From Microvirga puerhi (GTDB lineage Bacteria; Pseudomonadota; Alphaproteobacteria; Rhizobiales; Beijerinckiaceae), in NCBI RefSeq assembly GCF_020089865.1, contig NZ_JAIRBM010000014.1, forward strand, positions 1 to 64,000: DNA of 64,000 nucleotides. The letters run 5' to 3'. This document shows, piece by piece, positions 7,988 through 16,624 of the stretch. The notes beneath the pieces were generated by a model, which made no database searches, was not told where the DNA came from, and saw only the letters and a list, made by a program, of their open reading frames with translations. Made by a program: the position numbers and the translations under genes. Every line of letters starts with the position of its first letter. Positions within the stretch are counted from its first letter, which is position 1.

Positions 7988-10606
7988 ATGAGCCACGCCG
8001 AAGCATCGATGCTTGAATCCTCAATTGAACGACTCGTTTCGAAATGCATTCGTCGGCTATGGCTGGTCATCACTGTCGCCGGAACCCTCACTCTGCTCAG
8101 CTTGGCCGTTGCGTCGACGCGCTTCGCAATCAACACCGATACGGCAGGATTGTTTTCGAAAGACGTGCTCTGGCGACGAAATGAGATCGCAATGGAAGCG
8201 GCTTTTCCGCAGCGCGTGAACCTGATCGTCGCCGTCATTGACGGGGAAGCGCCTGAATTCGCAGATGAAGCAGCGGCACGGCTGACCGATGCGCTGACCC
8301 GTCACGGCAGCCCGGTCCGCAACATATGGCGGCCGGACAGCAGCCCATTCTTGGCAAGAAACGGCCTTCTTCTCCTGTCGATGGACGAGCTCACCCGGAC
8401 CACCGAGGAACTCATCTCTCAGCAAGGACTCCTAGGCCCGTTGGCTGCCGATCCAAGCCTGCGTGGCGTCATGCAAACGCTCTCCCTAGGCCTGCAAGGA
8501 GTTCGCGTAGGGCAGACGACAATGGACGAACTGGCGGGCCCCATGGTTGCCCTGGTCGGCGTGATCGAGAGCATACTCGACGGAAAGGAGGCTCGTCTCT
8601 CGTGGCAGACTCTTTTGTCGGGCAAAAAGGCCGCTCCGCCGGAACTCAGACGCTTCGTCCTGATCTATCCCGAACTCAACTACAATGCGCTGCAACCGGG
8701 TGCAGAGGCAACCGATCTGATCCGAAGCACAGTTACCGGCCTCGGGCTGACACCGGACCACGGCATACGCGTGCGCCTGACGGGTCCGGTTCCCATTGCG
8801 GACGAAGAGTTCGGTACGCTGGCGGAGAACGTAACACTTAATACCACCCTGACCCTCGCAACCATCGGGCTTCTCCTGTATTTTGCTCTTCGCTCCGGAC
8901 GAACCATCCTGGCCGTTCTGACGACTCTCTTCGTGGGCCTAGTCGTGACGACCGCTGTCGGTTTGCTTATGGTGGGCGAACTCAATCTGATCTCGATTGC
9001 CTTCGCAGTTCTCTTCGTGGGTCTCGGCGTTGATTTCGGGATCCAATTTGCCATGCGTTACCGTGCCGAGCGCCATGTCCGGGATGACCTTCCAAGGGCC
9101 GTCCTGGCCGCTGCTCGGAAGGTAGGCGGATCGCTGACCCTTGCCGCTGTCTCGCTCCTGGCCGGTTTCGTCTCGTTCCTGCCGACAGCGTTCCGGGGAG
9201 CATCGGAACTGGGCCTCATCGCTGGTGTCGGCATGATCATCGCTTATACTGCAAGCTTGACGCTGCTCCCGGCGCTGCTTGTCGCGCTACGACCCCCGGG
9301 CGAAGCGGAAGCTGTCGAGACGCTGTCATTGTCCGCCGTCGATCATTGGATCCTCAGGCATCGTCGCCTCGTGATCGCGGCAACGATCCTCGTTGTCACC
9401 GCTGGGCTGCCCTTCCTGATCAGTCTCCGGTTCGACACAAACCCCATGAACCTCCGCAGTAAGCACGTGGAGTCGGTTGCAACTTATCTCGATCTCGTGC
9501 GTGATCCCGCGACGAGTCCGAACTCGATCGATGTGCTGGCTCCCTCCCTGGAGGAGGCACGATCGCTGTCCGCAAAGATGGCGGCCCTCCCGGAAGTTTC
9601 GCGTACTGTGACCCTCGCGAGTTTCATTCCCGATGATCAAGACGAGAAGCTCGGCATCATCCGAGACGCGGCTTTCCTTCTGGATCCGGTGCTGCATCCG
9701 ACACAACTTGCCGCTCCGCCGACGGATACGGACAATATTGCCGCCTTGACTCAAACTGCGGCGATCCTGCTTGATGCCGCCGGATCGCGGGCCGGCGCGA
9801 GCGAAGATACGGCGCGGCGCCTTGGAGCCGCACTCAAGCGCGTTGCCGCTGCTTCCCCGCGGGAGCGGGCGGCAGCCCAAACAGCCATGACCACAGATCT
9901 TGTGCGGCTCTTCGACCGCCTTCCGCTACTCATGAGCGCGGAGCTGATCACGCAGGACAAACTGCCCTCCGATCTCGTCGCGGACTGGATTGCCCCGAAT
10001 GGCCACGCCCGGATCGAGATATTTCCTTCAAGCGACACGAACGACAATACGACGCTCAGCCGGTTTGCCAATGCGGTACTCGCCGTCGCTCCGATGGCGA
10101 CCGGAGGCCCCATCGCGATCGTAGAATCCGGCCGAACAGTCGTCCGTGCTTTCATAGAGGCGGGCCTGTTTGCTCTTGGGGCGATCTTCCTGATCCTGGT
10201 AGTGGCACTCCGTAAGCCCGTCGACGTTGCTCTAACCCTCGGCCCGCTCGTCCTCGCCACGATCATAACCTTGGAGACGGCCAGCCTCATCGGGTTGTCA
10301 CTCAATTTTGCGAACATCCTCGCTCTGCCGCTTATGCTGGCCGTCGGCGTCGCGTTTCATATCTATTACATCATTTCCTGGCGAGCGGGAGTCACGAACA
10401 TGCTGGCCTCCAGCCTGACACGGGCCATCTTCTTCAGTGCTCTCACGACGGGGGCAGCCTTCGGAAGTCTCTGCTTCTCCAGCCATCCAGGCACGGCGAG
10501 CATGGGACAGCTCCTGGCGCTGTCGCTGTTCTTCACGCTGCTCGCGGCGTTCATCGTTGTGCCGGCCTTCCTCGGCCCTCCGCGCAATGTTGAGCTCCCG
10601 ATGTGA
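7988..10606 (+). CDS. hpnN: Hopanoid transporter HpnN, RND/MMPL family
   Basis: An 872-residue inner-membrane RND-type protein with two MMPL halves. Each half begins with a transmembrane helix and a large periplasmic loop and ends in a bundle of helices; examples are LIVAVIDGEAPEFADEAAAR in the first loop and GVGVDFGIQFAMRY-like membrane segments around residues 340-360. Length, loop pattern and position match HpnN, which is required in Rhodopseudomonas for moving C35 hopanoids to the outer membrane. It converges on hpnM with a 46-base gap. Confidence 0.9.
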   Translation: MSHAEASMLESSIERLVSKCIRRLWLVITVAGTLTLLSLAVASTRFAINTDTAGLFSKDVLWRRNEIAMEAAFPQRVNLIVAVIDGEAPEFADEAAARLTDALTRHGSPVRNIWRPDSSPFLARNGLLLLSMDELTRTTEELISQQGLLGPLAADPSLRGVMQTLSLGLQGVRVGQTTMDELAGPMVALVGVIESILDGKEARLSWQTLLSGKKAAPPELRRFVLIYPELNYNALQPGAEATDLIRSTVTGLGLTPDHGIRVRLTGPVPIADEEFGTLAENVTLNTTLTLATIGLLLYFALRSGRTILAVLTTLFVGLVVTTAVGLLMVGELNLISIAFAVLFVGLGVDFGIQFAMRYRAERHVRDDLPRAVLAAARKVGGSLTLAAVSLLAGFVSFLPTAFRGASELGLIAGVGMIIAYTASLTLLPALLVALRPPGEAEAVETLSLSAVDHWILRHRRLVIAATILVVTAGLPFLISLRFDTNPMNLRSKHVESVATYLDLVRDPATSPNSIDVLAPSLEEARSLSAKMAALPEVSRTVTLASFIPDDQDEKLGIIRDAAFLLDPVLHPTQLAAPPTDTDNIAALTQTAAILLDAAGSRAGASEDTARRLGAALKRVAAASPRERAAAQTAMTTDLVRLFDRLPLLMSAELITQDKLPSDLVADWIAPNGHARIEIFPSSDTNDNTTLSRFANAVLAVAPMATGGPIAIVESGRTVVRAFIEAGLFALGAIFLILVVALRKPVDVALTLGPLVLATIITLETASLIGLSLNFANILALPLMLAVGVAFHIYYIISWRAGVTNMLASSLTRAIFFSALTTGAAFGSLCFSSHPGTASMGQLLALSLFFTLLAAFIVVPAFLGPPRNVELPM

Positions 10607-10652
10607 GGATGGGATCCAACATCTGAAACACTTGGTACTGGATTTGGACCAG

Positions 10653-11255
10653 CTACTGGCCGCGCCTGAGAGCTTGGGTGCGTTCACGCAGCTCCGCCTC
10701 GAGCCTGTCTGGCCCTCCGGCCTTCAGGGCCCTCTCAAACACAGGGCGCTGCGAGGCAAGTTCGCTGACGGTGCCCTTCAGATATATGTCAACGATACGT
10801 CCTTCTCCGTTCATGAGGTAATCGACCGGCGTTACATTGCCTTGGGCGTCCGTGATCCGGGTGCGGACAAGGATCCCTCCTGCCCGACGCTCCGTGTCCG
10901 GTAAGACCTCAAAGCGCCCGCCGGCAGCCTGACCGAGCCGGCCACTGTATAATGCGATCACATACTGGCCAAATGCATCCTGAAGCGATGCCTTCTTGAC
11001 CTCCGGAAGCTTAGGCCAGCTTGGGCCGACAGCGATCCGCGTCATGGTGGGAGTGTCGAACATCTCCATGAAGAGGCCAGACAGGGTGGACAGTCGCTCT
11101 TTAGGCTCTCTGTCCGGCTGATCCGCCGCCGCCTGCAGCTTCTCGTAGAACTCCTTGATGCGTGTGACGCTGGGGTTCCGCTCCTGCCCAACAACAAAGC
11201 ATGGGTAAGCAACCGCCGCTCCGGCGAGCATCAGAAGTTGACGTCTCGAAAACAT
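10653..11255 (-). CDS. hpnM: Hopanoid-associated periplasmic lipid carrier HpnM (MlaC/Ttg2D-like)
   Basis: A 200-residue exported protein of the MlaC/toluene-tolerance family, which binds lipids in the periplasm. The N-terminus FSRRQLLMLAGAAVAYPC is a twin-arginine-like signal. The mature part has the family pattern: an N-terminal helical stretch, then ASLQDAFGQYVIALYSGRL, then the beta-sheet region ending in VDYLMNGEGRIVDIYLKG. HpnM genes sit beside hpnN, and together they are thought to form a hopanoid export path. It is divergent from hpnO, 192 bases away. Confidence 0.88.
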   Translation of the reverse strand: MFSRRQLLMLAGAAVAYPCFVVGQERNPSVTRIKEFYEKLQAAADQPDREPKERLSTLSGLFMEMFDTPTMTRIAVGPSWPKLPEVKKASLQDAFGQYVIALYSGRLGQAAGGRFEVLPDTERRAGGILVRTRITDAQGNVTPVDYLMNGEGRIVDIYLKGTVSELASQRPVFERALKAGGPDRLEAELRERTQALRRGQ

Positions 11256-11447
11256 CGGTCCCTCCCCTATTCTCGTAGTAGCAGGTGCTCACATGGAGTG
11301 CTGGACCAATCCAGCAAGCTGTCAACTTTAGGGTGATAGGAATTGGGTCAGTGAGGCCAGAGCTGGCTTGAGACTCAGCCCACCGTCAGGCGGCAACAAG
11401 GATTTATGGAAACAATCCGCTGAAAATATGCATTCAAGGAGGCGAGG

Positions 11448-12842
11448 ATGACTCTTGATATCGCGTCCCTTTACACGGAGCGGGAGGCTGAGCGCTATAC
11501 ATTACATTCATGTTATCTCAATGAGCAGATGGTTCGTGTCCTAGAGACGCTTGGTTATGATGTCGGGTTTCGCAGGGGACAGGGAGCTTACCTCTTTGAT
11601 AAAAATGATGTTCGCTATCTGGACCTCCTAAGTGGATGGGGCGTCTTTGCTCTGGGCCGGAACCATCCGGCGATCCGTGACGCTCTCAAGACGGTGCTCG
11701 ATGGTGATTTGCCGAACCTGGTCCAGCTAGACGTGTCTCCGCTAGCAGGAGTCCTCGCTGAGAGACTGCTCCAACCCGCCCCATATCTCCAGAAGGTCTT
11801 CTTTGCCAACTCGGGTGCAGAGGCCGTTGAAGCGGCGATCAAGTTTGCACGGGCCGCAACCGGACGCACGCGGATCGTGTCGTGCGGCCAAGCTTTCCAT
11901 GGTCTCACTTACGGAGCCCTCTCGCTCACCGAAGATGACATCTTCCAAGCGGGCTTTGGCCCGCTCCTGCCAGATTGCGTCAAGCTCCCATTCAACGATC
12001 TCGACGCATTGGACCGGGCTCTCAGTTCAAAACAAGTCGCTGCGTTCTTTGTCGAACCGATCCAGGGCAAGGGCGTGAACATTCCTTCTGACGATTACCT
12101 TCCAGGCGCAGCGACCCTTTGCAAGAAGCATGGGACCCTGTTGGTCGCCGATGAGGTGCAGACGGGGCTAGGGCGCACGGGCAAATTTCTCGCCGTCGAG
12201 CACTGGCATGTCGAGCCGGACATGGTGCTTCTTGCCAAGGCGCTGTCGGGTGGGCATGTGCCTATTGGAGCGGTGCTCGCACGGGAATGGATCTTGAACA
12301 AGGTCTTCAATCGCATGGACCGGGCAGTGGTCCATGGTTCGACATTCTCCAAGAACGACTTGGCAATGGCGGCGGGTCTGGCGACCCTTGAGGTCATCAA
12401 GCGTGAGCGGCTGATTGAGAATGCTCAGCGGCTCGGCGACCGCCTACTCGGTGCCTTTCACGAGATCGCCCGGCATCACGAGTTTGTGCGGAGTGTCCGC
12501 GGTAAAGGTCTAATGATCGGGATCGAGTTCGGTCCACCCCGTTCGTTAAAACTGAGGGCGGCTTGGACGATGGTGGAAACGGTCAGAACAGGACTGTTCT
12601 GCCAGCTTATCGCAGTGCCGCTGTTCAAAGACCACAAAATCCTCGCGCAGGTTGCTGGACACGGCAGTCACACGATTAAGCTGTTGCCGCCTCTGACGCT
12701 CAATGAGGCTGACTGTAACTGGATTGAGACTGCTTTCGACACGGTGATCACGGACAGTCATCAGGTTCCGGGGGCTGTCTGGTCACTCGGCAAGACTATG
12801 ATCGATCATGCTATGCGAATGCATGTAGGCCGACCTCCGTAG
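11448..12842 (+). CDS. hpnO: Aminobacteriohopanetriol synthase HpnO (class III aminotransferase)
   Basis: A 464-residue PLP-dependent class III aminotransferase that converts ribosylhopane to aminobacteriohopanetriol. It shows FFANSGAEAVEAAIKFAR for cofactor phosphate binding, VADEVQTGLGRTG with the PLP-contacting aspartate, and AKALSGGHVPIGAV with the Schiff-base lysine. The MTLDIASLYTEREAERY N-terminus and the hopanoid context separate it from ornithine or acetylornithine aminotransferases. AAGGAGGCGAGG lies just before the ATG. The following FemAB-like gene starts 17 bases after its stop, indicating an operon. Confidence 0.9.
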   Translation: MTLDIASLYTEREAERYTLHSCYLNEQMVRVLETLGYDVGFRRGQGAYLFDKNDVRYLDLLSGWGVFALGRNHPAIRDALKTVLDGDLPNLVQLDVSPLAGVLAERLLQPAPYLQKVFFANSGAEAVEAAIKFARAATGRTRIVSCGQAFHGLTYGALSLTEDDIFQAGFGPLLPDCVKLPFNDLDALDRALSSKQVAAFFVEPIQGKGVNIPSDDYLPGAATLCKKHGTLLVADEVQTGLGRTGKFLAVEHWHVEPDMVLLAKALSGGHVPIGAVLAREWILNKVFNRMDRAVVHGSTFSKNDLAMAAGLATLEVIKRERLIENAQRLGDRLLGAFHEIARHHEFVRSVRGKGLMIGIEFGPPRSLKLRAAWTMVETVRTGLFCQLIAVPLFKDHKILAQVAGHGSHTIKLLPPLTLNEADCNWIETAFDTVITDSHQVPGAVWSLGKTMIDHAMRMHVGRPP

Positions 12843-12859
12843 TTCTGCGCCGTTCTCTT

Positions 12860-14137
12860 ATGGCGGGCAGCACAAGAATGCGCCCAATCGACGTCCTGAT
12901 TGACGTTTATGGTTTGTCTGAATTGCTGAGGTTTATCGAACGAACCCTGTATGCGTCCCCGACGCGGACAGAGGCCGGCGCCAAGCCGGGCGACCGCGTG
13001 ACGGTCGTCACGCGCGCTGCACTGGCGCAGTGCAGTCGCTGGCCGTCCGCTTTTGCGAGCGAACGCAAAGACCATCGCTTCTACGAGATCGTGGAGGACA
13101 CGATCAACCCGGAGTTCGAGTACCGGTACTTCGTCATTCATGATGACCGGGGCGAGCCCTGTACGGTTCAGCCATTCTTCGTTCTCGATCAGGACTTGCT
13201 GGCTGGGATGGGTTCGCATACGCGAGCTGTCGCAGCTACAATCCGCCACCTGTGGCCCGGTTTCCTGAAGCTGCGAACACTCATGGTCGGGTGTGCGGCT
13301 GGCGAAGGTCATTTTGACGGCGCCGATGAACCGTCGCGCCAGGAGGGCGCGCGACGACTGGCGTCGGCGATTATGTGTCATGCGCGCGCGATGAAGATAC
13401 GCCTCGTGGTGATTAAGGAGTTTCCTGCGAAATACCGGCCGACTCTCGCGTGCTTCATGCAGGCCGGTTTTGCTCGGGTGCCGAGCCTTCCAATGACTCG
13501 CCTTGAGATCAAGTATGGTAGCTTCGACGACTATATGTGTCGAGCCCTCCACTCAGCGAGACGCGCGAAGCTGCGTCGGACATTCCAGACTCTGAACCGT
13601 GCGCCGCCGGTCGAGATGAGCCTGGAAGGCGATATCACGCCAATCATTGGCGAAATCTATCCGCTGTATCTACAGGTCTATGCACGATCCAAACAGCACT
13701 TCGAGAAACTGACGCCGGAGTTTCTTTGCGCACTCGGACAGGCTATTCCGGACAAGTCCCGCTTCTTTGTTTGGCGTCAGTCGGGCAAGATCATCGCCTT
13801 CAACCTCTGTATGGTCCAAGGCGACGCTATCTACAGCGAGTATATCGGCCTCGATTACGCGGTCGCACTCGATTTGCATCTCTATTTTGTCGCCGTCCGT
13901 GATGTGATCACCTGGGCCATCGCCAATGGGTACCGATCATATTGTAGCAGCGCACTGAGCTACGAGCCGAAATTCCATCTACGCCATCGGCTCGATCCGA
14001 TCGATCTCTACGTGCGACACACGTCGGCCGTAATCAATCCTATCCTTCGCTGTCTACTGCCCTGGCTCGAACCCACACGCCAGGAGCCGCTCTTGCGGAA
14101 ATTTGAGAATTACGATGAGTTGTGGGATCGCTCGTGA
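12860..14137 (+). CDS. FemAB/GNAT-like acyltransferase next to hpnO
   Basis: A 425-residue soluble protein resembling the peptidogalycan-recognition/FemAB-like branch of the GNAT superfamily. It has two tandem acyltransferase-like halves, about residues 30-200 and 210-390; the second begins DDYMCRALHSARRAKLRR and contains SGKIIAFNLCMVQGDAIYSEYIGLD. No signal peptide or membrane segment is visible. Starts at 12860 or 12878 are both possible. Because it is coupled to hpnO, transfer of an acyl or aminoacyl group to the amine made by HpnO is an attractive inference. An unrelated amide-forming role cannot be excluded. Confidence 0.6.
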   Translation: MAGSTRMRPIDVLIDVYGLSELLRFIERTLYASPTRTEAGAKPGDRVTVVTRAALAQCSRWPSAFASERKDHRFYEIVEDTINPEFEYRYFVIHDDRGEPCTVQPFFVLDQDLLAGMGSHTRAVAATIRHLWPGFLKLRTLMVGCAAGEGHFDGADEPSRQEGARRLASAIMCHARAMKIRLVVIKEFPAKYRPTLACFMQAGFARVPSLPMTRLEIKYGSFDDYMCRALHSARRAKLRRTFQTLNRAPPVEMSLEGDITPIIGEIYPLYLQVYARSKQHFEKLTPEFLCALGQAIPDKSRFFVWRQSGKIIAFNLCMVQGDAIYSEYIGLDYAVALDLHLYFVAVRDVITWAIANGYRSYCSSALSYEPKFHLRHRLDPIDLYVRHTSAVINPILRCLLPWLEPTRQEPLLRKFENYDELWDRS

Positions 14138-14553
14138 CGGCGCTGTCACGGGAGCATTTGGTCAGGGGCTTGTGAGGTAGGGGCCGCTGTGATCTGAGCC
14201 TGAGGTTCCAGAATGGCTCGACCGGTCGGGCCGCCGCGGCCGAGTTCCCGGGGCCACCTCCTCATTCCTTCTCGCCGGCCATGCAGTCGGCGTGTGCCTC
14301 CTGGGACTGGGCCGGGAGAACCAGGGCCGGAGTCCAGGGGCGCTGGACACCTCCCGCAAAATCTTCAGCTTGATCGCTGCCGAGAACTGCGTTCACTCCC
14401 GCGCCGGCACTAGGAATGCCCCTTGCCTGCCGATGACGCAGTCCCAGTAGTCGTGTTCAAGGCCCGGGGTATAGTAGGCGTAGCTGGGCGGCTTGAGCAT
14501 GATCGGCGGGCCATTGACGGAAGCCGCGCAAGGTGTGTTCCGGATTGAGCGCC
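14138..14553. other. Non-coding or decayed stretch between the FemAB-like gene and an IS element
   Basis: No intact gene. The sequence GGCGCTGTCACGGGAGC just after 14137 resembles the terminal repeat of the IS6 element at 61859-62664 (GGCACTGTCACGGGAAC), so it may be a lone IS end. On the minus strand a short stretch around 14400-14510 reads as a plausible protein tail (YTPGLEHDYWDCVIGRQGAF) without a recognisable family. Confidence 0.35.
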
Positions 14554-15607
14554 GGCACTATCAACCAAAGACAGCATTTCCTTTGCAGTGAAGCTTTTGC
14601 GTGAGATTCTGATCTCGTGATCGAGGCCGGATCAGGGGCAGCATGCAGCCGTCTGTTGGCGAGATACTGAGTAGGGTCACCACAGTGTCGAATATAATCC
14701 GAGCCTTCCAGGATGAGGCTCTTTGCCGACGGTTGCTCGAGGCGATGGTTTGGCCCAACGGGCGCATTTGCCCGGCCTGCTGCTACCGGCGGTCGATCGC
14801 ACTGATAGGTCGGGAGAACGGGAAGCGAGCCCGACCTGGGCTCTACCAATGCTCAAGCGGCACCTGCCGGTTTCAGTTCACTTTCACGACCCGCACACCT
14901 CTGCATGCAACGAAGCTCCCGTTCCGGATTTGGCTCTCTGGCCTCTGGCTGACGCTGCAGTCGGACAAGGGGATCTCCTCTATCCGCTTGGCAGAGGCTC
15001 TCTGCGCCAGCCAGCCAACGGCGTGGCGCATGGGTCATGCCTTGCGCCTGATAGTCGGACGCGAGCACACTCTGGATAGTGTGGTTGAGATCGACGGGCT
15101 TTATCTGGGCGGCAAGCTGCGGCGGGATCGGAACTGTTCTCCACCGGGGCGGGGACGCAAAGGCCAGCAGAAAACCTTGAAAACACCGGCGCTTGTGGCG
15201 GTGCAGCGGCCGCCGGATGTGAGTGTCGGCGCATCATGAGGTGAGATTCGAGCAGCCGTAATAGAGGATCTGTCCGAGTCCGAAGCGAATCGGGTTCTCA
15301 CAGAGGCCGTCGAATCCAGTGCACATCTGATGAGCGATGAATGGAAGGCGTTTGTCTCTCTGGGCAGCGCCTTTGCAGCGCATGACACTGTCCACCATAA
15401 GGCTCGCGAGTATGCCCGCGGTCCCGTGCATATCAACTCGGCGGAGGGCTTCAATGACCGGATCCGTCGAACGGTCTCGGGCGTGTTCCACCACATCAGC
15501 CCGCATCTGGCGGATCTCTACTTCAACGAGATCGGCTTTCGCTAGTCGAAGCGTGTCGTAACAGGCCAAGCGCCGCGACGGGCGCGCAAGGGACGACCAG
15601 TGACCAA
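14554..15607 (+). mobile_element. Truncated IS1595-family (ISXO2-like) element
   Basis: The left end begins GGCACTATCAACCAAAGAC. The same leader recurs at 30947-31075, supporting it as the IS terminus. The right end is cut off by an IS6-type element whose inverted repeat starts at 15608, so no right repeat is seen. Confidence 0.6.
14643..15607 (+). pseudogene. ISXO2-like transposase (IS1595 family), broken
   Basis: The 5' part has the zinc-ribbon-like pattern CPACC...CSSGTCRFQF and the DDE core starting SVVEIDGLYLGGK, typical of ISXO2-type transposases. Near 15235 the frame is lost after VAVQRPPDVSVGA. The remainder continues in another frame with SAHLMSDEWKAF, AAHDTVHH and EGFNDRIRRTVSGVFHHISP. 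A TAG replaces an expected tryptophan codon at about 15543 after NEIGFR. The end is then replaced by an IS6 element, so three separate lesions make it non-functional. Confidence 0.8.
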
Positions 15608-16188
15608 GGTTCCGTCGCAAATTCGGAGAAGGGATGAGAAACTAGCAGATGCTTGTGATCAGCTCATGCGGTGAGGTGGTCGAACTGTTCAGCGAGCGAT
15701 GGCTGTTGCTTACAGGCATACATCGCCTGGCCTTTTCGCATTATGTGAACCAGCTCGATGCCGCCCAGGATCACGCGGGCACTGGCCACAGACTGGAACC
15801 CGAGCATCGGTCGCACTCGCCTCTTGATGGCCCGATGGTCCTGCTCGATGCGATTGTTCAGATAGGCGCTCTGTCGGATCCGGATCGGCTTCAGTTTGCG
15901 TCGCGCCTGATGCTCAAGCCGGTCTGTCATATCACCGGACAAGATGGCTTCTCGGTTGGTCTGACGGCCGTCGATGACAATCCGTTTAGGACGGCCACGC
16001 CGCTTCAGCGCCGTGCGCAGGAACTGCTTGACAGCCCCCAGATTAGGCTCTGTCGCAAACTCGAAGTATAGGCGTTTTTCGCACCACTTTGTCGTCACGG
16101 CCGGGCTGCTAACCCGTTGATTTTGCGGGATCCCGCCTGTGTGGGCTCGTCAGTATTGATAAGTAAAAAGCGAGTTTGCGACAGAACC
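15608..16188 (-). mobile_element. Internally deleted IS6-family element
   Basis: Bounded by imperfect inverted repeats GGTTCCGTCGCAAATTCG (from 15608) and the complement of GGTTCTGTCGCAAACTCG (ending 16188). At 581 bp it is well short of the roughly 800-840 bp of other IS6 elements here. The flanks show no matching 8-bp duplication, and different truncated genes lie on each side, consistent with an IS6-mediated rearrangement. Confidence 0.6.
15664..16098 (-). pseudogene. IS6-family transposase, N-terminus missing
   Basis: The 144 residues match the second half of IS6-type DDE transposases: a region around FLRTALKRRGRPKRIVIDG with the second catalytic aspartate, then YLNNRIEQDHRAIKRRVRP containing the catalytic glutamate, and the usual tail MLGFQSVASARVILGGIELV. 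The N-terminal helix-turn-helix and the first catalytic aspartate are absent, so it cannot be active alone. Confidence 0.75.
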
Positions 16189-16189
16189 C

Positions 16190-16417
16190 GAGGTAGTCCT
16201 CCTCGTCGGCGCGGCCGGCTGGATCGCTTACGAGGCCGTCAAGCGATTGCTGGGGGAGCCGCATCAAATTGAAGCAGCGCCAATCGCAATCGCTGTCCTG
16301 GTGGTCTCTATCGTTGTCGATTTCTGGCGCGTTCGGGCTCTGCGCAAGGTGGCTAAAGCTACAGGGAGCCCAGCTCTCGCAGCCGACGGTCACGCCGAGC
16401 CTGAACTCCAAACGTAA
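16190..16417 (+). pseudogene. Cation diffusion facilitator transporter fragment
   Basis: An open stretch begins directly at the IS6 boundary and encodes AGWIAYEAVKRLLGEPH, then a membrane segment IAIAVLVVSIVVDFWRVRAL and KVAKATGSPALAADGH. This is the middle of a CDF-family metal exporter, with transmembrane helices 3-4 and the AD..H metal site region. It stops at 16417 and both ends are missing. A remnant of a zinc/cobalt/cadmium efflux gene is the best reading. Confidence 0.6.
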
Positions 16418-16624
16418 GCCTAAAAAATCTCGACTAGGTCTGGCATATTCAGGAGCGGCACTCCAATCCTGCTGCGGCTAGGACAGGCAACGACGCGGTG
16501 ACACCGGGAATTTGGCTGTCGTGGCTCTACCAGCAGGCGACTCCTGGATCGCTTTAGCTACTGGGTCGTTTGGAAAGCCCCCGACACTTGAAACAACGTG
16601 CGTGGTTTGATCCTATGCCGACGC

